Below, one piece after another: positions 48,275 to 56,302 of a stretch of DNA of 64,000 nt. Made by a program: the position numbers and the translations under genes. Each line of letters opens with the position of its first letter. Within the stretch, counting starts at the first letter, position 1. This stretch comes from Rariloculus sp965263005. GTDB taxonomy: Bacteria; Pseudomonadota; Gammaproteobacteria; Steroidobacterales; Rariloculaceae. The notes under the pieces were generated by a model. The model worked only from the letters and a program-made list of their open reading frames with translations, did not search any database and was not told where the DNA came from. The DNA is taken from assembly GCF_965263005.1 (NCBI RefSeq), contig NZ_OZ253579.1:248001-312000 (forward strand). Direction: 5' to 3'.

Positions 48275-49627
48275 ATGGCTCTAGCGGTTGCAATCGTCCT
48301 GTTGGTCATCGGGTCGTTGATCTTCCATTTCCTGAGCCCCTGGTACTTCACCCCGCTCGCGTCGAACTGGAGCACCATCGATTTCACGGTCGACGTCACG
48401 TTCTGGGTGACCGGCATAGTGTTCGTGGGCATCAATCTGTTCTCCGCGTACGCGATCATCAGGTACCGCCATCGCAAGGGGCACAAGGCACACTACGAGC
48501 CCGAGAACAAGAAGGTCGAAATCTGGCTCACGGTTTTCACAACAGTCGGGGTTGCCGCGATGCTCGCACCCGGGCTTGCAGTTTGGGGTGATTTCATCAC
48601 CGTGCCCGATGACGCGCTCCAGTTCGAGGCGCTCGGCAAGCAGTGGCATTGGAGCTACCGGATGCCGGGCGACGACGGCGAACTCGGCGACACCGACGTG
48701 AGGCATATGAGCGTCGAAAATCTGTTCGGCATCGATCCGGAGGACCCCGCCGGTCAGGACGATATTCTCATTGCGGATCCCGTGCTGCACCTGCCGGTGG
48801 GCCAACCCGCCCATGCGCTGCTGCGCTCCACGGACGTGCTGCACAACTTTGCCGTACCGCAATTTCGCATCAAGATGGATCTCGTGCCGGGCATGGTGAC
48901 CTATCAGTGGTTCACGCCCGAGCGAACCGGCACTTACGATATCCTCTGCGAGGAGCTATGCGGCATCGCCCATTTCGCGATGCGCGGCAAGGTCGTCGTC
49001 GACGAGGTCGACGACTACCGGCAGTGGCTGGCGCAACAGCCGACGTTCGCCGAGACCATGGCGCGGCCGGCCGGAAACGCGACCGCCGGTGCCGCGACTT
49101 ATGCCATATGTACGGCTTGCCACGGCCCCCAGGGCGTGGGCATGCAGGCGCTGAACGCCCCGAAGATCGCCGGCCAGGAGGGCTGGTATATCCGTCGGCA
49201 GATCGGCAAATACATAAACGGTTTGCGCGGCAGCGACCCGCGCGATCTCTACGGACTTCAGATGGCTCCGATGGCGCGAGTGGTCGCCGACGAGACTGCC
49301 CTTGAGAACGTTATCGCCTACATCCAGACCTTGCCCGACGAGACACCCGAGCGGACGGTCTTCGGCGACGTGGAACGCGGCGCCGACCTCTACACGACTT
49401 GCGGGTTCTGTCACGGGGCCGAGGGCCAAGGCGTCTGGAGCACCAATGCGCCGCGCCTGGCAGGTATGAGTGACTGGTATCTCGCGGCTCAGCTTGAGAA
49501 TTTCAAGCAAGGCATTCGCGGCGGCCACGAGGCCGATATCTACGGCTATCAAATGTATATGATGGCCAACATCCTGAAAGACGAAAACGCGATCAGCGAC
49601 ATCATCGCCCACATCAACACGCTGTAA
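48275..49627 (+). CDS. Cytochrome c oxidase subunit II fused to two cytochrome c domains
   Basis: 450-residue CoxII of the caa3 class. Two membrane helices (about 1-20 and 42-62) and a third hydrophobic stretch near 84-104 precede the cupredoxin domain. Its CuA site is H190, C225, C229, H233 and M236 (CEELCGIAHFAM). Two c-type cytochrome domains follow: heme motifs C279-T-A-C282-H283 and C376-G-F-C379-H380, each trailed by a PKIAG or PRLAG stretch and a Met-containing loop. Ordinary caa3 subunit II has one heme domain, so this one is extended. It lies first in the oxidase operon. Confidence 0.93.
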   Translation: MALAVAIVLLVIGSLIFHFLSPWYFTPLASNWSTIDFTVDVTFWVTGIVFVGINLFSAYAIIRYRHRKGHKAHYEPENKKVEIWLTVFTTVGVAAMLAPGLAVWGDFITVPDDALQFEALGKQWHWSYRMPGDDGELGDTDVRHMSVENLFGIDPEDPAGQDDILIADPVLHLPVGQPAHALLRSTDVLHNFAVPQFRIKMDLVPGMVTYQWFTPERTGTYDILCEELCGIAHFAMRGKVVVDEVDDYRQWLAQQPTFAETMARPAGNATAGAATYAICTACHGPQGVGMQALNAPKIAGQEGWYIRRQIGKYINGLRGSDPRDLYGLQMAPMARVVADETALENVIAYIQTLPDETPERTVFGDVERGADLYTTCGFCHGAEGQGVWSTNAPRLAGMSDWYLAAQLENFKQGIRGGHEADIYGYQMYMMANILKDENAISDIIAHINTL

Positions 49628-49678
49628 GGCGCGCCGAGCGGCGGCCGGCGCGAAAGAGGGCAGGAGGGCTTCCGAAAC

Positions 49679-51442
49679 ATGGCCTATGTAGCAATCGCCG
49701 ACCGGGATCATCATCTGCATGATCCCGAAACGTTCATCACCAAATACATCTGGAGCCAGGACCACAAGGTCATTGCGATTCAGTACGGTGTGATCGCGAT
49801 CGGCGTGGGTCTCGTCGCGCTCGCGCTGTCACTGCTGATGCGGCTGCAGATCGGCTTCCCGGGCGTGTTCTCGTTCATCACGCCGTACAACTATTACCAG
49901 TTCGTGACGACCCACGGCATGATCATGGTCATCTACCTGCTGACCGCGCTGTTCCTCGGCGGTTTCGGCAACTATCTGATCCCGCTCATGTGCGGCGCTC
50001 GCGATATGGTATTTCCGTACATGAACATGCTGAGCTTCTGGGTGTACCTGCTGTCCGTCATCGTCCTGATCGCCAGCTTCTTCGTCCCGGGCGGCGCCAC
50101 CGGCGCGGGATGGACGCTGTATCCGCCGCAGTCGATTCTCGAGGGCACTCCGGGCTCGGAGTGGGGCATCCTGCTCATGCTCGTGTCACTCGCAATCTTC
50201 ATCGTCGCGTTCACGATGGGCGGCCTGAACTATGTCACGACGGTGCTGCAGGCCCGCTGCCGCGGCATGACGCTGATGCGAATGCCGCTGTCGGTCTGGG
50301 GGATTTTCGTGGCGACGATTCTGGGCCTCCTGGCATTCCCGGCACTATTCGTCGGCGCCATCATGATGTCGCTCGACCGCGTTGTCGGCACGAGCTTCTT
50401 CATGCCGGCTCTGCTGTCTCTCGGTGAAACGACAGACACGACGGGCGGAAGCCCGATGCTGTTCCAGCATCTGTTCTGGTTCTTCGGTCATCCTGAAGTC
50501 TATATCGTGGCGTTGCCGGCTTTCGGCATCGTCTCGGACCTGCTCAGCACGCACGCTCGAAAGAACATCTTCGGCTACCGAATGATGGTCTGGGCAATCG
50601 TCGCGATCGGCGCGCTGAGCTTCGTGGTCTGGGCGCACCACATGTACGTGTCCGGCATGAACCCCTACTTCGGATTCTTCTTCGCGACGACGACGCTGAT
50701 CATCGCGATTCCGACCGCGATCAAGGTTTATAACTGGGTGCTGACGCTCTGGCGCGGCGACATTCATTTCACGTTGCCGATGCTGTGGGCCACCGGATTC
50801 ATATTCACGTTCATCCACGGCGGGCTCACGGGGCTGTTTCTCGGCAACGTGACCGTCGATCTGCCATTGTCGGACACGTATTTCGTCGTTGGCCATTTCC
50901 ACATGGTCATGGGCGTATCGCCGGTCATGGTGCTGTTCGGCGCGATCTATCACTGGTTCCCGAAGATCACGGGCCGAATGGCCAACGACACGCTCGGCAA
51001 GATTCATTTCTGGATGACTTTCCTCGGCACCTATGCCATCTATCTGCCGATGCACTATCTCGGCATCCTGGGCATGCCAAGGCGTTATTACGACTATGGC
51101 CAGATCGACTTCATCCCCGAATCCGCGCTTACCGTCAACCAGGGGATCACGATCGCTGCGATCATCGTCGCGACCGCGCAACTCATATTCATCGTCAACG
51201 TCGCCTTCAGCTTGTGGAAAGGCAAGCGCGCTAAAGGGAATCCATGGCGCGCGACGACGCTCGAGTGGCAGACTCCCGACACGCCGCCGAAGCATGGCAA
51301 TTGGGGGCCGAAGCTTCCGGAGGTCCATCGTTGGGCGTATGACTACAGCGTCCCGGGGGACGACGAGGACTACATTCCGCAGAATCACCCGATCAAGCCC
51401 GGCGAAGAGAGCCTCAGGGTAGAAGGAGTCAGCCGGAAATGA
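49679..51442 (+). CDS. Cytochrome c oxidase subunit I
   Basis: Catalytic heme-copper subunit, 587 residues and twelve or so membrane helices. Heme a ligand H79 (TTHGMIMV), CuB ligand H271 with the GHPEVYI motif (Glu and cross-linking Tyr of the A1 subtype), H320/H321 (WAHHMYVSG), then H406 and H408 (VGHFHMVMG) for heme a3 and heme a. A soluble C-terminal extension follows (about 525-587). An AGGAGG lies 11 bases before ATG 49679. Its stop overlaps the next gene start (ATGA). Confidence 0.97.
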   Translation: MAYVAIADRDHHLHDPETFITKYIWSQDHKVIAIQYGVIAIGVGLVALALSLLMRLQIGFPGVFSFITPYNYYQFVTTHGMIMVIYLLTALFLGGFGNYLIPLMCGARDMVFPYMNMLSFWVYLLSVIVLIASFFVPGGATGAGWTLYPPQSILEGTPGSEWGILLMLVSLAIFIVAFTMGGLNYVTTVLQARCRGMTLMRMPLSVWGIFVATILGLLAFPALFVGAIMMSLDRVVGTSFFMPALLSLGETTDTTGGSPMLFQHLFWFFGHPEVYIVALPAFGIVSDLLSTHARKNIFGYRMMVWAIVAIGALSFVVWAHHMYVSGMNPYFGFFFATTTLIIAIPTAIKVYNWVLTLWRGDIHFTLPMLWATGFIFTFIHGGLTGLFLGNVTVDLPLSDTYFVVGHFHMVMGVSPVMVLFGAIYHWFPKITGRMANDTLGKIHFWMTFLGTYAIYLPMHYLGILGMPRRYYDYGQIDFIPESALTVNQGITIAAIIVATAQLIFIVNVAFSLWKGKRAKGNPWRATTLEWQTPDTPPKHGNWGPKLPEVHRWAYDYSVPGDDEDYIPQNHPIKPGEESLRVEGVSRK

Positions 51443-52128
51443 TGACGGCATTGGCCATAGGCCTCGTGCTCGGCGTTACGGTCTGGTGGATCCTGATCCA
51501 GCGGCTCATGGACAAACCGTGGACTCGGCGCGGTGTGCTTGACGGCAGCCAGGACGGGTTGACCTCATCGGCTCCGAAGGTCGGACTATGGCTGTTCATG
51601 GCCATGGCCACGAGCCTGTTCCTGATTTTCAACAGCGCGTACCTGATGCGCATGGGATTCGGTCACGGCGGTTTGCACCCGTGGGTACCGCTGGCCGAGC
51701 CGGGTATCCTCTGGTTCAACACCTTCGTGCTAATTGCGGCGAGCGCCGCGATGCAGACGGCGAGCGGTGCCGCGCGCAAGGGCGATATCGGCGGCTTGCG
51801 CAAGTACTACACCGCCGGCGGCGTACTTTCGGTCGTGTTCCTGGCCGGCCAGTTGCTCGCCTGGCGGCAGTTGTCCGCGACCGGCCAGTACGGCCCGAGC
51901 GATCCCGCCTACAGCTTCTTCATTCTGTTGACGGCCATGCACGGCCTGCATCTGCTGGGCGGCCTCTGGGTTCTCGGCAGAACTGCCACGCGCGTTTGGC
52001 GAGGACTCGATGCGCAGAATGTCGTGGCCGTAGGCAAAGTGCGGCAAAGCGTGCGCTTGTGCACGACTTATTGGCATTTCCTCCTGCTGGTCTGGCTGGG
52101 GCTGTTCACGCAATTGACGATTACCTGA
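51439..52128 (+). CDS. CoxIII-like membrane protein (first copy)
   Basis: 229-residue protein with about six or seven hydrophobic segments and subunit-III features: FMAMATSLFLIFNSAYLMRMG, FILLTAMHGLHLLGGLWVLG and the C-terminal RLCTTYWHFLLLVWLGLF. The HGLHLLGG and YWHF motifs are the conserved CoxIII signatures, but the first part is more diverged than the copy that follows. It overlaps the coxI stop by four bases. A tandem pair of CoxIII-like genes is seen in some A1-type oxidase clusters; whether both subunits enter one enzyme is unknown. Confidence 0.85.
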   Translation: MMTALAIGLVLGVTVWWILIQRLMDKPWTRRGVLDGSQDGLTSSAPKVGLWLFMAMATSLFLIFNSAYLMRMGFGHGGLHPWVPLAEPGILWFNTFVLIAASAAMQTASGAARKGDIGGLRKYYTAGGVLSVVFLAGQLLAWRQLSATGQYGPSDPAYSFFILLTAMHGLHLLGGLWVLGRTATRVWRGLDAQNVVAVGKVRQSVRLCTTYWHFLLLVWLGLFTQLTIT

Positions 52129-52147
52129 AGCGAGGATCGAGACTCCG

Positions 52148-52840
52148 ATGGCGCAAGCAGGGCTGAACCCTACCGTAGACACCCCGGCCAGCGTCGGCTG
52201 GCGGGACATGGCCGCGGACTGGTCGACCGATAAACAAGCCTTCCACGTCCCCTGGGGCAAGGCCATGATGTGGATTTTCCTGCTCAGCGATACGTTCATT
52301 TTCACGTCGTTCCTTACCGGTTATATGAATGTGCGGATGTCGACCGCCGTGGAGTGGCCGAATCCGAGCGAAGTCTTCGCCCTGAGTTTCTTCGGTCAGC
52401 CGGTTCCGCTGATCCTGATCGCAATCATGACCTTCGTGCTGATCACGAGCAGCGGCACGATGGCTTTGGCCGTGAATTTCGGCTACCGCGGCGACCGCTA
52501 CAGGGCAGCGGCACTGATGTTCGTTACGGCGGCTTTCGGCGCCGTGTTCGTCGGTATGCAGGCGTTCGAATGGACGAAGTTGATCATGGAGGGTGTGCGG
52601 CCCTGGGATAACCCGATGGGCGCCTCGCAGTTCGGCGCATCGTTCTTCATGATCACGGGCTTCCACGGTCTGCACGTCTCGGCCGGCGTCGTCTACCTGG
52701 CCGTGGTCGCGCTCAAGGTGCTGCGCGGCGATTACGAACGCCGCGGGGGCAACTACGAGATCGTCGAAATCGCCGGTCTCTACTGGCACTTCGTCGACCT
52801 CGTATGGGTCTTCATATTTGCGTTGTTCTACCTTTGGTAG
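52148..52840 (+). CDS. Cytochrome c oxidase subunit III (second copy)
   Basis: 230-residue seven-helix subunit III that stabilises proton uptake by subunit I. Signatures: KAMMWIFLLSDTFIFTSFL with the Asp/Ser of helix I, FEWTKLIMEGVRPW, FFMITGFHGLHVSAGVVYL and the C-terminal YWHFVDLVWVFIFALFYLW. It fits the standard CoxIII pattern better than the gene just before it. It lies 19 bases after that gene and 10 before the CoxIV gene. Confidence 0.95.
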   Translation: MAQAGLNPTVDTPASVGWRDMAADWSTDKQAFHVPWGKAMMWIFLLSDTFIFTSFLTGYMNVRMSTAVEWPNPSEVFALSFFGQPVPLILIAIMTFVLITSSGTMALAVNFGYRGDRYRAAALMFVTAAFGAVFVGMQAFEWTKLIMEGVRPWDNPMGASQFGASFFMITGFHGLHVSAGVVYLAVVALKVLRGDYERRGGNYEIVEIAGLYWHFVDLVWVFIFALFYLW

Positions 52841-52850
52841 GGAGTCATTT

Positions 52851-53192
52851 ATGGCACAGGCGGAAGGACAACAGCATCCTCTCAGCATCTATTTCTGGAT
52901 ATGGGGATTGCTGTTCCTGTTCAGCGGGTTTTCCTACGCCACCGATTTCCTGCCCGACGGATTCGTAAGGTGGGGACTGATCCTGCTGTTCATGATCCTC
53001 AAGGCCGGGTTCATCGTTGCCATTTTCATGCACATGGCGTGGGAGCGCCTGGCGTTGATATACGCGATCCTCGGCCCGCCGGTCCTGTTGCTCTTCCTGA
53101 TCGGAATCCTCGCCTACGAGGGCGACTACACCGTGCTCACGCGGCTTGACTTCTTCTCGGAACCGCTGCCGCCGGCGGGGCTCGAACACTGA
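52851..53192 (+). CDS. Cytochrome c oxidase subunit IV (prokaryotic type)
   Basis: 113-residue, three-helix protein of the bacterial CoxIV family (COX4_pro). Helices are about 14-32, 40-62 (LILLFMILKAGFIVAIFMHM, the conserved KAxxVAxFMHM motif) and 70-92. ATG 52851 has GGGAG nine to thirteen bases upstream; the frame extends back into coxIII but without family sequence. Small accessory subunit of the oxidase, required for assembly or stability in some bacteria. Confidence 0.9.
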   Translation: MAQAEGQQHPLSIYFWIWGLLFLFSGFSYATDFLPDGFVRWGLILLFMILKAGFIVAIFMHMAWERLALIYAILGPPVLLLFLIGILAYEGDYTVLTRLDFFSEPLPPAGLEH

Positions 53193-53199
53193 ACCGGAG

Positions 53200-53500
53200 A
53201 TGTTTACCTGGCTGATCGCCGTTGGCATCCTCGTGCATCCTCGTGCTGCTCTGGGCGGGCCTGTGGAGACTCCACGCCGGCATGGCGTTCGGGGTCCTGC
53301 TCGGCCTGCCCGTTGCCTGGATACTTTCGCGCCCGTTGGCGCCATATTTGACTGGAATGCAAGACATACCTCTTTGGCTACCGCCGTTGCCGTTCGCGAT
53401 CGTCGCGCTGTCGCTGCTCGTGCTCGGGGCGTTAAGCTGGTTTCGCGCCTCCGCAGCGCCTGAATCAGCGCAACCGCCCGAAGATCCCGAGCCGCAATAG
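53200..53500 (+). pseudogene. Small membrane protein gene frameshifted by a 10-bp duplication
   Basis: ATG 53200 starts MFTWLIAVGILV, then the frame is lost. A 10-base unit CATCCTCGTG is present twice in tandem (53226-53235, 53236-53245). Removing one copy restores a single 96-residue protein reading on as LLWAGLWRLHAGMAFGVLLGLP to a stop at 53500, with three hydrophobic segments and a Pro/Glu-rich tail. It is the last gene of the oxidase cluster, with a putative GGAG seven bases before its ATG. Either a recent pseudogene, a phase-variable gene, or an assembly error; I do not recognise the family. Confidence 0.72.
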
Positions 53501-53506
53501 CGACTG

Positions 53507-53651
53507 GCGGCCCGTCGCGCAACTCTGCGTCGTACCGAGGCCGGCGAGGCGCGCGCCCGACAAGGCGCGCGCAGGGGGCGGATTGGACATCTGCGACCGA
53601 CGCGCAACGCAGTCCGGGCGGGATGCATCGCCGCGCGAATGTAGCAGGCTC
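53507..53651. repeat. Degenerate long copy of the palindromic repeat, inverted to its neighbour
   Basis: Reads in the orientation opposite to the copy at 53655. It has recognisable blocks GCGGCCCGT, CGTCGTACCGAGGCCGGCGAGGCGC, GGGCGGGATGCATCGCC and an end at GTAGCAGG, with many base changes. With the next copy it fills the 313-base gene-free gap between the oxidase cluster and dctM. Confidence 0.65.
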
Positions 53652-53654
53652 CTA

Positions 53655-53814
53655 GCAGCCCGTGGCAAAAGTCCCGCTGCGTTCGACCGACGATGCATCC
53701 CGGCCGTCTACGTTGCTCGTCGGTCGAATATTCCCGATATTCTCCCTCCTCGCGCCTTGCCGGCCGGGCGCCTCGCCGGTCTCGGCGCCACACGGGACTT
53801 TTGCCACGGGCTGC
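53655..53814. repeat. Full-length (160 bp) palindromic intergenic repeat
   Basis: Second full copy of the element at 30934-31093. The ends GCAGCCCGTGGCAAAA and TTTTGCCACGGGCTGC are perfect inverses. The inner pair TCGACCGACGA / TCGTCGGTCGA and the palindrome GAATATTCCCGATATTC are intact. The stop codon of dctM (minus strand, 53814-53816) overlaps the element's last base. Confidence 0.9.
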
Positions 53815-55184
53815 TAGCGCCCATAGACGATCTCGGGCAGCCAGGTCGCAAGCTCCGGAAACGCTGCGAGCATGCCGAGCGCGAACAGTTGGATCGCGAC
53901 GAACGGTACTACGCCGCGATAGATGTCGCCCGTGCTCACGCTCTCGGGCGCGACTCCGCGCAGGTAGAACAGTGCAAAGCCGAAAGGCGGCGTGAGAAAC
54001 GATGTCTGAAGATTGATGGCGATCATCACGCCAAGCCAGACCGGATCGATCCCCATCGTCAACAGAATCGGGCCGACGATAGGCACGACCACGAACGTGA
54101 TCTCGATGAAATCGAGCACGAATCCGAGCAGGAACATCAACAGCATGACGGTGAATACGGCGCCAAACGCGCCGCCGGGAAGGTTTGTCAGGAATTCCCG
54201 AACAAGCGTATCCCCGCCGTACCCCCGGAACACGAGCGAGAACACCGACGCGCCGATAAGGATCAGGAACACCATGCTGCTGATGCGTATGGTGTTCTGC
54301 ATGATCTCGCGGAGCTTGGACACCGACAGCGCTCTTTTCAGGAGTGCAAGCACCAGCGCTCCGATCGCTCCGACGCCGGCGGCTTCGGTCGGAGTCGCCA
54401 GGCCCGCCATGATCGAGCCGAGCACGGCCAGGATCAGCAGCAGCGGCGGCAGCAGCGCGGCCACGAGATCGAGGAATCGAACGCCTTGCGAGCCGTGCTC
54501 CCCGACCGGCATCGCAGCCGGCTTGAACATCGCAACGCCCGCAAGATAGACCACGTAGAGTACGACGAGGGCAAGGCCCGGAATCGCGGCGCCTACGAAC
54601 AAATCGCCGACGGATACCGTATCCGGCGAGAAGATCCCCTCGTTGAGTTGGGCCTGACTGTAAGCCGACGACAAGACATCGCCGAGCAGCACGAGAATAA
54701 TCGACGGTGGAATAATTTGCCCGAGCGTTCCGGCCGCGCAGATCGTACCCGTGGCGATCCTCGGGCTGTAACCGTGCCGCAACATTGTTGGCAGCGACAG
54801 CAGGCCCATCGTCACGACCGTCGCGCCGACGATCCCGGTGCTCGCCGCAAGCAGCATTCCAACGAGCGTGACGGAAATGCCGAGACCGCCGCGAAGTCCG
54901 CCGAACAGTGCACTCAAGCTGTCGAGCAGACTCTCGGCGATCTTTGCCCGCTCGAGCGTCACGCCCATGAAGACGAAGAGCGGTACCGCAAGGAGCGTCT
55001 CGTTGCTCATTATGCCGAACAGACGGTTCGGCATCGTCCCGAGGAAAGCCGAATCGAATCCCCCGAACGCGACTCCGGCGAGCGCGAAAGCAAGCGCCGT
55101 CCCCCCAAGCGAGAACGCCACGGGATAGCCAACGAGCAACACGACTATGACCGTGGCGAACATGAGCACGGCAATCCACTCCAT
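53814..55184 (-). CDS. dctM: TRAP transporter large permease DctM
   Basis: Twelve-or-more-helix permease of a TRAP uptake system, 456 residues from ATG 55184. The start wording MEWIAVLMFATVIVVLLVGYPVAFSLGG, the GTICAAGTLGQIIPPSIILVLLGD motif and the second-half FLTPPFGFALFYLRG (Na+/substrate site region) are typical. It uses Na+ or proton gradients together with DctQ and a binding protein. A longer frame runs upstream inside dctQ but adds no membrane sequence. DctQ ends two bases before this start. Confidence 0.94.
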   Translation of the reverse strand: MEWIAVLMFATVIVVLLVGYPVAFSLGGTALAFALAGVAFGGFDSAFLGTMPNRLFGIMSNETLLAVPLFVFMGVTLERAKIAESLLDSLSALFGGLRGGLGISVTLVGMLLAASTGIVGATVVTMGLLSLPTMLRHGYSPRIATGTICAAGTLGQIIPPSIILVLLGDVLSSAYSQAQLNEGIFSPDTVSVGDLFVGAAIPGLALVVLYVVYLAGVAMFKPAAMPVGEHGSQGVRFLDLVAALLPPLLLILAVLGSIMAGLATPTEAAGVGAIGALVLALLKRALSVSKLREIMQNTIRISSMVFLILIGASVFSLVFRGYGGDTLVREFLTNLPGGAFGAVFTVMLLMFLLGFVLDFIEITFVVVPIVGPILLTMGIDPVWLGVMIAINLQTSFLTPPFGFALFYLRGVAPESVSTGDIYRGVVPFVAIQLFALGMLAAFPELATWLPEIVYGR

Positions 55185-55186
55185 GC

Positions 55187-55735
55187 TCAGAGTCCTTCCA
55201 CGTCGGATGGGCGCCCCTGCTGCCGCGGCGGGCTGAGACCCAAGAGCACGAGCGCATCGTCGATCGCGTTCGCCACGCCCTGTGCGATCAACATCAGCGC
55301 CGTCACCGGTATCACGGTCTTGAGCAGCGGTACGAAGGGGTACGGCAAGCCGCCCGCCTCGCGCGAGGATTCCCTGATTTGCCACGACACGACGACGTAA
55401 TCGAAGCTCGTAACGACTAGAAAAACGGCCACCGGCACGAGCAACAACACCGTGCCGGTGAGGTTGACCGAGGCCTTATTTCTTGACGACATGCCGCGGT
55501 AGAAGATATCGACGCGGACGTGCTCGTCTCGATTCAGCGTGTAAGCGGTGGCGAGCATGAACACCGCCGCATGCATCCAGGTGATGCTCTCCTGCATCCA
55601 GATCCAGCCGAGATCGAATGCGTAGCGCAGCACGACGACGACGAACGTCCCGATGACCATCGGCAGCATCAACCAGGCGATGAGCCTGCCGCTCATCTCG
55701 CTGAAGCGCCTGAGCTTCTCGCTAACGCAATGCAT
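55187..55735 (-). CDS. dctQ: TRAP transporter small permease DctQ
   Basis: Four-helix small TRAP subunit, about 182 residues from ATG 55735 (an in-frame ATG at 55750 would add five). Family features: FVVVVLRYAFDLGWIWMQESITWMHAAVFMLATAYTLNRDEHVRVDIFYRGM, seen here in pieces QESITWMHA and DEHVRVDIFY, the most conserved DctQ stretches. It is followed at once by dctM. No binding-protein gene is next to the pair; the nearest is the TakP-like receptor at 46531. Confidence 0.92.
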   Translation of the reverse strand: MHCVSEKLRRFSEMSGRLIAWLMLPMVIGTFVVVVLRYAFDLGWIWMQESITWMHAAVFMLATAYTLNRDEHVRVDIFYRGMSSRNKASVNLTGTVLLLVPVAVFLVVTSFDYVVVSWQIRESSREAGGLPYPFVPLLKTVIPVTALMLIAQGVANAIDDALVLLGLSPPRQQGRPSDVEGL

Positions 55736-55908
55736 GGATGTCGACCGCAATCGTCGTTCCGGCGTAACTGATCACGCCTGTTCAAACCAATGGGTTCGGC
55801 ATAACCCGCATATCCGAGCGCCCCCGGCCCACGGTGTTTTGCGGTCGCACTCGCGCATCATAGCACCCGAGCGACCCGCCTCCGGCCTCGCTCCGGTTGG
55901 CCGGATTC

Positions 55909-55953
55909 GTCTTGCCGGCCCCGGTGTCACGCGCGGTTTTTGCCACGGGCTGC
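55909..55953. repeat. Half-copy of the palindromic repeat family
   Basis: CTTGCCGGCC, then a diverged middle and the conserved right end GTTTTTGCCACGGGCTGC. The TPR gene stop codon (minus strand, 55953-55955) overlaps its last base. Confidence 0.7.
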
Positions 55954-56273
55954 TAAGCGCGGGGCAGCAACCGTTTGAGGAACACGCGCATTTCCTTCGC
56001 AGCCTGCTGGTCGCCGCGCCGCTCGGCGACGCCTATGCCGCGCTCATACGCTCGCCGGGCCTCGTCATCGCGGCCCGCTGCCGTCAACGCCTTGCCAAGC
56101 ACACGCCATGCGGCGGAGTAATCGGCATCGTGATCGACGGCCGAGTTTGCGTGCTCGATGGCGCGCTCGGCCTTGCCGGCCGCGAGGTAGCGCGTCGCGA
56201 GCGCGACCCGCAGCGCCGCGTTGTCCGCACCGCCGGCCAGCATCGCCTCCAGATTCGCGGTCAGATCTGCCAT
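55953..56273 (-). CDS. TPR repeat protein
   Basis: 106-residue helical protein made of tetratricopeptide-type repeats (ALRVALATRYLAAGKAERAIEHANSAV, YSAAWRVLGKALTAAGRDDEARRAYERGI), ending GDQQAAKEMRVFLKRLLPRA. ATG 56271-56273 is preferred; a longer frame upstream overlaps trkH antiparallel in reading frame and has no repeat character. Such short TPR proteins are scaffolds, and the partner is unknown. The gene lies 29 bases after trkH on the same strand. Confidence 0.85.
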   Translation of the reverse strand: MADLTANLEAMLAGGADNAALRVALATRYLAAGKAERAIEHANSAVDHDADYSAAWRVLGKALTAAGRDDEARRAYERGIGVAERRGDQQAAKEMRVFLKRLLPRA

Positions 56274-56302
56274 AGCTGCTGCTCCTGGTCCCGGTGACGC
56301 TG

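Noticed and set aside
55187..55385. Upstream extension of dctM
   Set aside because: The extra 67 codons overlap dctQ in another frame and lack hydrophobic character; the family start is ATG 55184.
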